A stretch of DNA of 28,304 nt, taken from positions 1 to 28,304 of the forward strand of contig CAAGEZ010000022.1 in assembly GCA_900768995.1 (NCBI GenBank). The letters run 5' to 3'. The number at the start of each line of letters is the position of its first letter. Within the stretch, counting starts at the first letter, position 1. Positions 1-7,367 of this stretch are shown one piece after another. This stretch comes from Oscillospiraceae bacterium. GTDB lineage: Bacteria > Bacillota > Clostridia > Oscillospirales > Ruminococcaceae. The notes beneath the pieces were generated by a model that saw only the letters and a program-made list of their open reading frames with translations, was not told the origin of the DNA and did no database searches. Position numbers and translations under genes: made by a program.

Positions 1-110
1 ATTTCAGCATTTTTTGCTGAGGTCTGCTTTGCTGTGCCTTGTTTCCTGCTTTGATCTTTTAAAAGTTCTCTTGTGTGTTTGATTTCGTTTTGTGGCTTGG
101 TGTTTTGCTC

Positions 111-815
111 TTATCTATATTCCTCAAGCATTTTTTCAATGTTCTCTCTGACACTGTAGCTTTCGGACTTCGGCATACAGACATTTTCAAGTGAACAGCC
201 GCTGCATTTCTGTCCCTTTTTCCTCTGCGGGATAACTCCGCTTTCGAGGATATCCCGCATCTGAGAAACGAGGTTCATAACAATATCATAGTATTTATCA
301 TACTCGCTGTCAAACGGCAGAACTGTTCTTTTCCGCACATCATCATAATATATGACACCTGCGCAGTCACAGCCGAAAACCTTGTCGGCACACAGCTTCT
401 GGGCAAAGACCTGCACCGCATCGGGCAGAGATATCTCCCCGTCTTTTGGACGTGTGGGCTTGTATTCTACAAGTGTGACCTTGTATTTTCTTCCGTCATC
501 ACCTGTGTAATCACCGTTTTTATCGGGTGAAAACTCGATGCAGTCGGAAACGCCGTAAATATCAAGCTCATCATTGTAAAGCGTCACAGCAGTCATCGAA
601 TAACCGTTTCTGCACGCTCCCCTGTCGCCGCTGTGAACGTGCTCGTGGATAATGTTTGCCCTGACCACCGACGCATTCTCCGCCCAGTCCCCGTTTATTT
701 CAAGCAGTCCGAATCGTCTCGGGCAATACAGAAAATGCTGTATTGCCCTTATGTTTACCGACCTTTTATCAGAGCTTTTCAATGAGCTCAACACCCTCGG
801 GCATATTTCTGTCAA
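111..815 (-). CDS. cas4: Cas4 (type I-C), 4Fe-4S RecB-like nuclease
   Basis: Cas4 works with Cas1-Cas2 in adaptation, trimming prespacers and selecting PAM-containing ends. The protein (234 aa from this start) shows the family layout. There is a lone N-terminal Cys31 in a YCPRRF motif and a C-terminal cluster C204-x2-C207-x5-C213, together the four iron-sulphur ligands. RecB-type nuclease residues lie between them: D91 in GVSDC, E117/K119 in VEYKP, and a QxxxQK helix near 135-140. It is the last complete gene of the cas operon. The ATG at 815 overlaps the end of cas7 by 47 nt and has no clear SD; in-frame GTG/TTG codons at 794, 791 and 782 are alternatives. The TTG at 782 lies downstream of a GAGGG and matches the shorter N-terminus usual in I-C Cas4. 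Identity is firm; the start is not. Confidence 0.93.
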   Translation of the reverse strand: MTEICPRVLSSLKSSDKRSVNIRAIQHFLYCPRRFGLLEINGDWAENASVVRANIIHEHVHSGDRGACRNGYSMTAVTLYNDELDIYGVSDCIEFSPDKNGDYTGDDGRKYKVTLVEYKPTRPKDGEISLPDAVQVFAQKLCADKVFGCDCAGVIYYDDVRKRTVLPFDSEYDKYYDIVMNLVSQMRDILESGVIPQRKKGQKCSGCSLENVCMPKSESYSVRENIEKMLEEYR

Positions 816-1644
816 CAGTTATTACATAATCGGAAAAGCTTCTGGGAACACGCTTGTCGTCGGTCGGAGTGAATGTGCAGCTTATTTTGTCTGTAAGAAT
901 ATGTGCGGGGCAGTTGCCGAGAGCGTTTGAGTGCTTGAAAACGTAAAGCTTTCTCATACACATTTTTCCTCTTGCGGCGCTTCTGTCATGCTCAAACATA
1001 TTGATTATGGCTGTCCAAAGAAGCTCAAGGTCATCTTCTGAAAAACCTGTTACTTTCTGAGCAAGCATTGCGGAAACATATCCCTCGGCACGGTAAAGGC
1101 CGTAGGGAACATAATGCTTCTTGCCCATTTCAGTGCGCTTACCCTTGTCATTAAAGTCCGCATCTGTGGTGATAGCCTGTCTTGTGATAGTAATATCCTG
1201 CTCAAAAACAGGGTCAAGGCTCTTTGCAAAATTTATCTGAACAGGACCTCTTACAATTCCGCAGGGGTCATCGCCTGTGCTCATAACTGCACCGAATGTA
1301 CGTACATCAAAGTAATTTTCGCACATATACTTCCTTGCCTTTTCCACATCATCGGGATTTTTGCCCTTGTTTTTCTTTTCAAGTCCGCAAGCATCGTATG
1401 CGGCAGTGAACTTGGAATTGAGGGAACGGTCGCTCTTCATAAGGATATTGTAGCTTGGCTCACCCTCCTTGTATATCTCAACAAAGTTGCGTATCTTTCT
1501 TTTGATGCATACATCTGTAACGATACCGTGAGCGGTTTCCGAATCAACTCTGGGGAGATTGCCTGCATCGGGGTCGCCGTTGGGGTTTCCGTTCTCAACG
1601 TCAAAGAGCATTACAAATTCGTATCTGTTTTCAATAGCTGACAT
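769..1644 (-). CDS. cas7: Cas7c (Csd2), Cascade backbone subunit
   Basis: Cas7 of subtype I-C (Csd2 family, 291 aa, normal length) polymerises along the crRNA spacer to form the backbone of the surveillance complex. The N-terminus YEFVMLFDVENGNPNGDPDAG is the hallmark Csd2 segment: an RRM-like first strand followed by the GNPNGDP loop. It continues into PRVDSETAHGIVTDVCIKRK, also typical. A GKKHYVPYGLYRAEGY stretch in the middle and the FKHSNALGNCPAH region near the C-terminus also fit. The ATG at 1644 has AAAGGAAG at a suitable distance. The gene lies 28 nt downstream of cas8c and overlaps cas4 at its 3' end, consistent with one polycistronic transcript in the order cas3-cas5-cas8-cas7-cas4. 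Confidence 0.96.
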   Translation of the reverse strand: MSAIENRYEFVMLFDVENGNPNGDPDAGNLPRVDSETAHGIVTDVCIKRKIRNFVEIYKEGEPSYNILMKSDRSLNSKFTAAYDACGLEKKNKGKNPDDVEKARKYMCENYFDVRTFGAVMSTGDDPCGIVRGPVQINFAKSLDPVFEQDITITRQAITTDADFNDKGKRTEMGKKHYVPYGLYRAEGYVSAMLAQKVTGFSEDDLELLWTAIINMFEHDRSAARGKMCMRKLYVFKHSNALGNCPAHILTDKISCTFTPTDDKRVPRSFSDYVITVDRNMPEGVELIEKL

Positions 1645-1672
1645 AATAATTTACTTCCTTTCAAATCAATAA

Positions 1673-2029
1673 TTATTCTGATTCCTTGCTTGATTTATTC
1701 TTTCTGAAAAACTGCTGATAGTAGCCTATGATAAATGCCCCCTGTTCCTCAATGGAAAGTGCCGAGGGGAAATTGCCCTCAAGCAGATTGAAGATATCGC
1801 CAAGACAGCGGTTATAATAATCGCTGTCAAGCTTTTTAAGATGATTCTGAGCAAGCATAATAAGTCTTGGGAGCACTACCGAGGGCTTTGAGCAAGCCGC
1901 CGCAAAATACGAATCCTTTATTGTGGAGTTAAGCTCCGTTCCCTGAGCCGCCTGCTGTATCTTTTCAAGGATAGCAAAAAGCCGTCCGCAAAGATATGCT
2001 TTGTCCTTTCTTGTTTCATCAAGTGCCAC
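1673..2029 (-). CDS. cas11c: Cas11c small subunit from an internal start within cas8c
   Basis: In type I-C systems the small subunit Cas11c is known to be produced by internal translation initiation inside cas8c. Here the cas8c frame contains a GTG at 2029-2027 (codon 477). It is preceded by a consensus AAGGAGG at 2044-2038 with an 8-nt spacer, better than the SD of several annotated genes in the window. Initiation there gives 118 residues beginning (M)ALDETRKDKAYLCGRL and ending KNKSSKESE. They are rich in predicted helices (LCGRLFAILEKIQQAA, VLPRLIMLAQNHLKKL, YYNRCLGDIFNLL), matching the size and all-helical character of Cas11. Several copies would form the inner belly of Cascade. The SD and codon are seen directly; independent translation is inferred from the family precedent. 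Confidence 0.8.
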   Translation of the reverse strand: MALDETRKDKAYLCGRLFAILEKIQQAAQGTELNSTIKDSYFAAACSKPSVVLPRLIMLAQNHLKKLDSDYYNRCLGDIFNLLEGNFPSALSIEEQGAFIIGYYQQFFRKNKSSKESE

Positions 2030-3457
2030 TGTAAATTCCTCCTTATAATTTCTGTTGAGACAAGCTTTTATAATTCCGATACGTCTCGGATTTATTTTTA
2101 AGTATTTGTTATTATCAGTATCGCTGTCAGTCTTTACTCTGTTTATGACCGTGGCAAGCAGGCTGTCAGGATATCTTCTTCCAAGGAAAATGCTGTCCGC
2201 AAGTGCCGATATGAGCGGCGGTGACGCCTGTTCCTTTGACACAGGTGAAACAAGCTCTGCGGTAAGCTGAGATATGGTCACAGGCTTGTCCGACGCTCCC
2301 ATAGATATATTCCTCTGATGCCTTATGACATTTTCAAGAATATTTCCAAATGTGTCTCTGTAACAGAATTTCATACAAACTCTCGAAGAGTTAGGAACAA
2401 ATCCCGCAACATAATAATCTGCGGAGCTGTCGGTGACTATTCTGTTTATATCCACCGCATCACCCTTGGATATATGCTCCATAAGGGATTTGAGCTGTGG
2501 AGCGAGGGCTGCCGCATCAACTTTGTCATCACAGGTAAAAAAGCGCAGCAAAGCGTCCTCTTCGTCTGACTTTTTATCGGCAGCAAAGAATATCACCGTC
2601 ATAGAATCTATGTATGCCTTGTTGGTGAATTTCTGAGTGTTGGGGTCAACATGAGATGTGAGATAGTTAAAGGCTTCGGTATATTTCGACATCGACTCCT
2701 CGGAAATATTGCTTGTGTACGCCTGAGTTTTTCCGTAAGACTCGCCTGCCGAGCCCTTTACGCAGACAAATGTGCCCGCTTTCTGACCGAGAATGCCCTT
2801 TACATCTGCGTGTGTTCTCGCAATTTTTCCCTTTTTTCCTGAAATCGCACAGGTGCGTTCATCTTCTGAAGGTTCTTCTTCCGCCGCTTCACTGCGTGCT
2901 TTTTCAATAATGCATCTGCACTCGTGAAGATATTTTCCTCCAAAGCCGTCAAGGATAAAGCAAACGCTTGGATTTTTTGCCATTTCCTTTCCGAATTTTT
3001 TTATTATGGGATTTTCAGTCTCATCTTCGGGAACAAAGTTTTCAAGGAAATTTCTGAATGCATTGACCGTTGGGTCGTCCATACCCTCGATAAATTCAAG
3101 ATTCTTTTCCTTGAATTTATCATTTGCTACCTTATCTGTAACGGAAAGAGTGTCAGAAGCAGGGTCATAGGTCATTCCGAAAATGTATTTGGGTCTGTGG
3201 TCAATGTTGTATGCCTTTATTGACGTGGACTTTTCCCTGAACGGGAATGAAGCTGTCACAGGGTCATACTCAGTCTTGACCTTTCCCTTTTTATCAGTTA
3301 CCTGTCTTTCTCTGCGTATATCGTTTATACCGGTTATCCTGCCGTCGGGCGAAAGAGTTATGGCATACTGCAATAATACTTTTGAAAAGCCCTTTTCATT
3401 TACATCACCGTTCGCCGCCAGCACATCATAATAATCGCACAGAGCACGTATCAGCAT
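1673..3457 (-). CDS. cas8c: Cas8c (Csd1), large subunit of type I-C Cascade
   Basis: 594-aa large subunit that in type I-C recognises the PAM and helps recruit Cas3. It is recognised from the Csd1-like N-terminus MLIRALCDYYDVLA, the DIRRERQ segment, the GMTYDPAS region and the PxISALADSIFLGRRYPDSLLATVINRVKTD stretch preceding the helical C-terminal part. The ATG at 3457 has a strong SD (AGGAGGG, 7 nt upstream) and overlaps the cas5 stop by 7 nt, so translation is probably coupled. Residues 477-594 are a helical tail that is probably also made alone from an internal start (see the 1673-2029 entry). Length is normal for the family and I see no frameshift. Confidence 0.95.
   Translation of the reverse strand: MLIRALCDYYDVLAANGDVNEKGFSKVLLQYAITLSPDGRITGINDIRRERQVTDKKGKVKTEYDPVTASFPFREKSTSIKAYNIDHRPKYIFGMTYDPASDTLSVTDKVANDKFKEKNLEFIEGMDDPTVNAFRNFLENFVPEDETENPIIKKFGKEMAKNPSVCFILDGFGGKYLHECRCIIEKARSEAAEEEPSEDERTCAISGKKGKIARTHADVKGILGQKAGTFVCVKGSAGESYGKTQAYTSNISEESMSKYTEAFNYLTSHVDPNTQKFTNKAYIDSMTVIFFAADKKSDEEDALLRFFTCDDKVDAAALAPQLKSLMEHISKGDAVDINRIVTDSSADYYVAGFVPNSSRVCMKFCYRDTFGNILENVIRHQRNISMGASDKPVTISQLTAELVSPVSKEQASPPLISALADSIFLGRRYPDSLLATVINRVKTDSDTDNNKYLKINPRRIGIIKACLNRNYKEEFTVALDETRKDKAYLCGRLFAILEKIQQAAQGTELNSTIKDSYFAAACSKPSVVLPRLIMLAQNHLKKLDSDYYNRCLGDIFNLLEGNFPSALSIEEQGAFIIGYYQQFFRKNKSSKESE
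2027..2044 (-). promoter_or_regulatory. Internal ribosome binding site and GTG start for Cas11c
   Basis: Consensus AAGGAGG (2044-2038), 8-nt spacer, then in-frame GTG (2029-2027) inside cas8c. In the Cas8c protein these bases encode part of NYKEEFTV. A full-length anti-16S match correctly spaced to an in-frame start inside a gene supports programmed internal initiation. Confidence 0.8.
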
Positions 3458-4164
3458 AACGTATCCCTCCTGTACTCCGCCACGTTTATCACGCCGTCAA
3501 TAAGGTGGGGGTGATAATAAACTGCGTCGGCAGCATCGGAAAATTTGCCGTTCACGGGAATTCCGCCGTCTCTGAATTTCATACCGTAAAGCATAATTCC
3601 AAGGTCTCTGTCCCCTGCAAGGAGCGGCGATATCTCGTCCATAGGAAATTTTTCCGCAAGCTCCAGCTTCTTTACCGAAAACTCTCTGCACCCGAAAACA
3701 GGCTGTTTGAAGCACTGACCATTTCTCAGTCTCCTCAGCAGGATATTGTAATGCTTCTCCTCGCCCTCGTCCTCACTGTCGCTTTTTATGCCCGTAAGCT
3801 CAAAATGGAACTCAATTCCGTAACGAACATTTTTAAGCACCATTCCCGCTCTCTGACTGATGTTTTCCTTGGTGTATATCTCGGGGCTCTCGCCGCCTTT
3901 CATCGCACTTTTCACCTTGGAAAAGGATATCTTTTCCTTGACCTCATTGCGCCTGATATTCTCAAACTCAATGGGGTTAAAAACGATTATCCTATCGATG
4001 ACATAGCGTATAGCAGGTTTCCAGTAAATGCACTTTATCATTCCCTCAAGTGCTCCGGGAGTGGGAACATCATAGCTCACACGCTCGATTTTTTGCTCGG
4101 GACGGGTAAAACAAGCGTAATCACCCTCTGCGATTATCTTAAAACCATAGCCCAATTTCATCAT
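3451..4164 (-). CDS. cas5: Cas5c (Cas5d), crRNA-processing Cascade subunit
   Basis: Subtype I-C lacks Cas6. Cas5c both cuts the pre-crRNA repeat and caps the 5' handle in Cascade. The 237-aa protein has the family N-terminus (GDYACFTRPEQKIERVSYDVPTP, residues 14-36), then ALEGMIKCIYWKPAIRYVIDRI, and the later GQCFKQPVFGCREF glycine/arginine segment. It sits 13 nt downstream of cas3 and overlaps the cas8c start by 7 nt. Start choice is awkward: AAAGGA directly abuts the tandem ATG-ATG at 4164/4161 with almost no spacer, whereas an in-frame TTG at 4155 (before GYGFK) lies 9 nt from it and aligns better with typical Cas5c N-termini. No Cas6 gene is seen in the window, consistent with Cas5c being the processing enzyme. 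Confidence 0.94.
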   Translation of the reverse strand: MMKLGYGFKIIAEGDYACFTRPEQKIERVSYDVPTPGALEGMIKCIYWKPAIRYVIDRIIVFNPIEFENIRRNEVKEKISFSKVKSAMKGGESPEIYTKENISQRAGMVLKNVRYGIEFHFELTGIKSDSEDEGEEKHYNILLRRLRNGQCFKQPVFGCREFSVKKLELAEKFPMDEISPLLAGDRDLGIMLYGMKFRDGGIPVNGKFSDAADAVYYHPHLIDGVINVAEYRRDTLC

Positions 4165-4177
4165 TCCTTTCTGTATT

Positions 4178-6325
4178 TTAAAGTACCGATATCACTTCAT
4201 AATTCGGGTCAAGACCCCTGTCACGGGTGTAAAGCTCGGGCACTGTGAGCCTGTAAACACAAGTCCCCGAATCGCTTATAACTCCACGTTCAAGCAGGTC
4301 ACGGAACTCATTGTAATGTACAGTCGCTGTGTATCTCCGAAGCTTTCTCAGAACACTCCTGTCACCTGAATCAAGGCTCTCAAGAAGCGCCCTATTTTCC
4401 TCGCAGGGAATCACTATGCCTATGGTATCCCCGTCTATCATTTTGTCAAACCTTTCGCTGTAATCCTTAAAGGGTATGGCGTCCATAGACTGAATCCCCG
4501 CCGAAATGGTATTTCCTGCGATCTGGTCTTTCATACGTTCAAAAAGCCTGTTATAATATTCGGTTATAACAGCAGGCTCGGCAACGTCATTGCCGCTTTC
4601 AAGGAGCTGTTTTGAAATACTGGCACGAATGGCGATATCTCCTCTTGACGGCATACCGTCCTCGCTGATAAATACATTTGTAAAACAGTCCGATCTTGTA
4701 CCCTCACGGTTGCAGCGTCCTGCTGACTGCAAAATACTGTCAAGTCCCGCAATTTCACGATAGACCGCTCCAAAGTCAAGGTCAACACCAGCTTCGATAA
4801 GCGAAGTCGATATCACTGTCACGGGCTTATACTCTTTAAGAAGCTCCCGTATCTCAGCTATCAGCGATGAGCGGTCATTAGCAGTAAGATATGTGGATAA
4901 GCAGTAGACCTTTCTGTCCGTCCCCCTGCACATCTCATAAAGCTTGCCCGCCGATTTTCGGCTGTTGACGATAATAAGCGTGCTTTCGTTTTCTTCAGAC
5001 ATCTGAGCGAGTCTGTCCCAAGTAATTTCACCAAGATACCGTATCTGTGAGTTTCGGAACATCTTGAAATCCGTTTTATCCCGTATAAGCTCATCATAAT
5101 CACAGCCCTTTGCGTATTTATGAAACAGCTCCACAAAATCGGGCATTGTTGCCGACAGGAAAAAGGCTTCGCTCCCAAGATATTTCACCGCATATCCCAC
5201 CGCCCTTACACACGGCTGCAAAAACGGCACAGGCATCATATGCACCTCATCAAACACGATAACGCTGTCCGCAATATTGTGAAGCTTTCTCAGCCTGCTG
5301 CTTTTTCTGTGATAAAAGCTCTGAAAAAACTGGACATTGGTGGTGACAATAAGAGGGGCGTCCCAGTTCTCGCACACCTTTTTCAGCTTGTCCTCTGTTA
5401 TGTCGCTGCTTTCATCTTCATCGGGACAATAGTTTGAATGGTGCTGCACTACCGGCAGAACATCACCGAATATCCCTGTGAAAACATCTGCCGTCTGCTC
5501 GATGATGCTCGTGTATGGGATAACATAAATTATCCGCTTTTTGCCCTCCGAAACGGCTTTATGAAGGGCAAGCCTTATGCTGCACAAGGTCTTTCCGCTG
5601 CCTGTAGGCATATTCATAATATGTATCCCGCCGTACTGACAGGCCGAAAATGCCTGCTCCTGCAAGCTCTTTCTTGCCGTCCTTACAGCAGTGTCACATT
5701 TAAACTTTGCAAGCTCGCCGTCAACCTTTTCCAAAGCTTTTGCAAAATCACCTTTTACATTTCTGTCCGTATCAGGAGAACAAAATCTCTCCGTATCAAT
5801 AAAATCCGCATCAGTAAGGCAGGAGAAAAGGTATCTTGTAAAAAATGCAGACCGTTCAATGCATTCGGAAATATCCCTTGTTCCGTCTGATATCATATTT
5901 ATAAGCGGCTTCATATCGGGCATACTGCGCCTGAAACGCTCTCCCTCGGGAAGATAATCGGAAGCGTCCTTATTGAGTGCGGCGTGCAGAGTACCGTCAT
6001 CGGGAGAATCATTTTTTGCACCGCCGTTCTGAAGTCCCGAATGGTGCCCCGCAGCACAGTATGCAAGAAGATATGACGCAAGCCCGCCGCTTTTCATTAT
6101 CTCAATCGCACCACAGCAAGCGTGCTCACAGCGTATTTTTTCACCGTCCAATCGCCGCTGAAAATCGGGTCTGCATTTGCCGATATCGTGGATACGCCCG
6201 AGGTAAAATGCCGCTGATCTAAGTTCACCCACTGCAAATGACGCAGCAAGCTGTGCTGTGCCTTCAAGATGAGCTTCAAGAGTCTGTTTTCTGCCCTTAT
6301 TGTCAACGTGTGCATAAATTTCCAT
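4178..6325 (-). CDS. cas3: Cas3 HD nuclease-helicase
   Basis: Single-chain Cas3 (715 aa) with nuclease and helicase in one polypeptide, recruited by Cascade to nick, unwind and degrade target DNA. The N-terminal HD domain shows H19, H46-D47 (RIHDIGK), H68 (CEHACC) and H94-H95 (AAGHHSG), the metal ligands expected. The SF2 helicase follows: Walker A MPTGSGKT (239-246), DEVH box 359-362, SAT 391-393, then STSLIEAGVDLDF and QSAGRCNREG (motifs V and VI). It is the first gene of the cas operon, behind a consensus promoter with an untranslated leader of roughly 17 nt. All catalytic motifs are intact, so the interference machinery looks functional. Confidence 0.97.
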   Translation of the reverse strand: MEIYAHVDNKGRKQTLEAHLEGTAQLAASFAVGELRSAAFYLGRIHDIGKCRPDFQRRLDGEKIRCEHACCGAIEIMKSGGLASYLLAYCAAGHHSGLQNGGAKNDSPDDGTLHAALNKDASDYLPEGERFRRSMPDMKPLINMISDGTRDISECIERSAFFTRYLFSCLTDADFIDTERFCSPDTDRNVKGDFAKALEKVDGELAKFKCDTAVRTARKSLQEQAFSACQYGGIHIMNMPTGSGKTLCSIRLALHKAVSEGKKRIIYVIPYTSIIEQTADVFTGIFGDVLPVVQHHSNYCPDEDESSDITEDKLKKVCENWDAPLIVTTNVQFFQSFYHRKSSRLRKLHNIADSVIVFDEVHMMPVPFLQPCVRAVGYAVKYLGSEAFFLSATMPDFVELFHKYAKGCDYDELIRDKTDFKMFRNSQIRYLGEITWDRLAQMSEENESTLIIVNSRKSAGKLYEMCRGTDRKVYCLSTYLTANDRSSLIAEIRELLKEYKPVTVISTSLIEAGVDLDFGAVYREIAGLDSILQSAGRCNREGTRSDCFTNVFISEDGMPSRGDIAIRASISKQLLESGNDVAEPAVITEYYNRLFERMKDQIAGNTISAGIQSMDAIPFKDYSERFDKMIDGDTIGIVIPCEENRALLESLDSGDRSVLRKLRRYTATVHYNEFRDLLERGVISDSGTCVYRLTVPELYTRDRGLDPNYEVISVL

Positions 6326-6348
6326 TTTTTCTCACTTCCTTTTTTACA

Positions 6349-6378
6349 ATTATATCACATTTTAGCTCAAAATGTCAA
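6349..6378 (-). promoter_or_regulatory. Promoter of the cas operon
   Basis: Reading the minus strand, TTGACA (6378-6373), an 18-nt spacer and TATAAT (6354-6349) form a fully consensus sigma-A promoter 24 nt from the cas3 ATG. Such a strong core promoter next to a palindrome suggests control by repression. Confidence 0.85.
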
Positions 6379-6401
6379 TTTTATAACAAAATGTTATAAA
6401 A
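6379..6401. promoter_or_regulatory. Candidate operator of the cas operon: perfect 10-bp inverted repeat
   Basis: TTTTATAACA-AAA-TGTTATAAAA is a perfect 10-bp inverted repeat with a 3-nt centre. It directly touches the upstream edge of the cas -35 box. Its position and symmetry fit a dimeric transcription factor; the protein is unknown. It is not followed by a T-run that would make it a terminator in either direction. Confidence 0.6.
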
Positions 6402-6414
6402 CTTTTTTTGCTAT

Positions 6415-6439
6415 GTCGAAATAAGTCGATATTTGTCGG
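6415..6439. repeat. Three GTCG boxes at exact 10-bp intervals upstream of the cas promoter
   Basis: GTCGA at 6415, GTCGA at 6425 and GTCGG at 6435 repeat with an exact 10-nt period in an AT-rich stretch, so all lie on the same face of the helix. They sit just upstream of the palindrome at the cas promoter and could be a multimeric binding site. They could also be chance; the motif is short. Confidence 0.4.
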
Positions 6440-6452
6440 TTTACAAAGAGGC

Positions 6453-6487
6453 AAAAAAATTCCGAGAAGATAATTTCTCCTCGGAAT
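6453..6487 (-). terminator. Rho-independent terminator after the seven-gene operon
   Basis: On the minus strand, ATTCCGAG and CTCGGAAT arms (within 6487-6459) close a hairpin of about 12 bp, followed by seven T residues (6459-6453). It lies 12 nt beyond the stop of the epimerase-like gene and insulates the cas promoter from read-through. Confidence 0.85.
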
Positions 6488-6498
6488 AAAAATCAAAT

Positions 6499-7350
6499 TT
6501 ACTTTATTTCAATGTCAAAAGAAAAGCTGTAGCTTTCAGAGGGGGCAATGTGCTTTGCGTGAGGCATTTTTGTAAGCTCCTCGGTGTCACAGCAGTAAAC
6601 AGGAGTGCTTGCCCACGGCTCAAGGCACACAAAATGTCCTCTCTCATCGTAAGGCGACCATACCGCAATGCAGCCCGAATTGTCATAGCTTACAGTGACC
6701 GTCCTGCCGCTCTTACGGCTTACAAGGGAAATCTTGGAGGAATTTGGCTTGTCCTTCATAAACACATCGTTTTTGAAAAGCTCTCTTGTAACAGCGACCT
6801 TGTTTGCATTGTCAAGAACGGTAACGCCGAAATCGTCCTGAGTAACCGTTTCATTTTTTTCGTAAACCACATCGTAGTCCTCAAAGGTGCTGTCCTTGTC
6901 GGCTTCAAATGGACAGAGAAATCCGGGGTGACCACCCACAAAGAAAGGCATATCCTCATTGCCTGTGTTCTTCACATTCATAGTCACGGAAAGCTTGCTT
7001 CCGCTCAAAGCATATGTAACGGCAAACTCAAAATCGAAGGGATATTTTGCCTTTGTCTCATCATTCGAGGAAATTTTCAAAGTAACGCTGCCGTCATTTT
7101 CTTCTGCGGCGGAAAAATCGGTGTCACGGGCAAAACCGTGGTTTGAAAGGGCATATTCTTTGCCATTCACTGCGTATTTCTTGCTCTTTGTATTGCAGAC
7201 AAATGGGAAAAGCAGTGGTGCGTGTCTCTTCCACACATCCTCCGCTGTCCAGATGTATTCATTGCCCGAAGTGTCCTTTAATGAGTGAAGCTCGCCGCCG
7301 AAGCTGTCGATAACAGCTGTGAGCTTGTCTGATTTAATAGTGTATTTCAT
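6499..7350 (-). CDS. Aldose 1-epimerase (mutarotase) family protein
   Basis: 283 aa, galactose-mutarotase-like fold, predicted to interconvert alpha and beta anomers of a sugar or sugar phosphate in the cytoplasm. Visible family features: LLFPFVCNT near residue 50, the NHGFARD segment carrying the first conserved His, GGHPGFLCPF carrying the second, and LEPW near the C-terminus. It resembles the shorter COG2017 family rather than GalM itself, so the substrate cannot be assigned. The start has AAAGGCAGGAAA upstream. It is the last gene of the operon, 17 nt after the NYN gene and directly before a terminator. Confidence 0.88.
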   Translation of the reverse strand: MKYTIKSDKLTAVIDSFGGELHSLKDTSGNEYIWTAEDVWKRHAPLLFPFVCNTKSKKYAVNGKEYALSNHGFARDTDFSAAEENDGSVTLKISSNDETKAKYPFDFEFAVTYALSGSKLSVTMNVKNTGNEDMPFFVGGHPGFLCPFEADKDSTFEDYDVVYEKNETVTQDDFGVTVLDNANKVAVTRELFKNDVFMKDKPNSSKISLVSRKSGRTVTVSYDNSGCIAVWSPYDERGHFVCLEPWASTPVYCCDTEELTKMPHAKHIAPSESYSFSFDIEIK

Positions 7351-7367
7351 AAAATTTCCTGCCTTTC

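Noticed and set aside
1..6498. A CRISPR repeat-spacer array next to the cas genes
   Set aside because: No regularly spaced direct repeats of 25-40 bp were found in the cas region or elsewhere in the window; the array would lie outside it.
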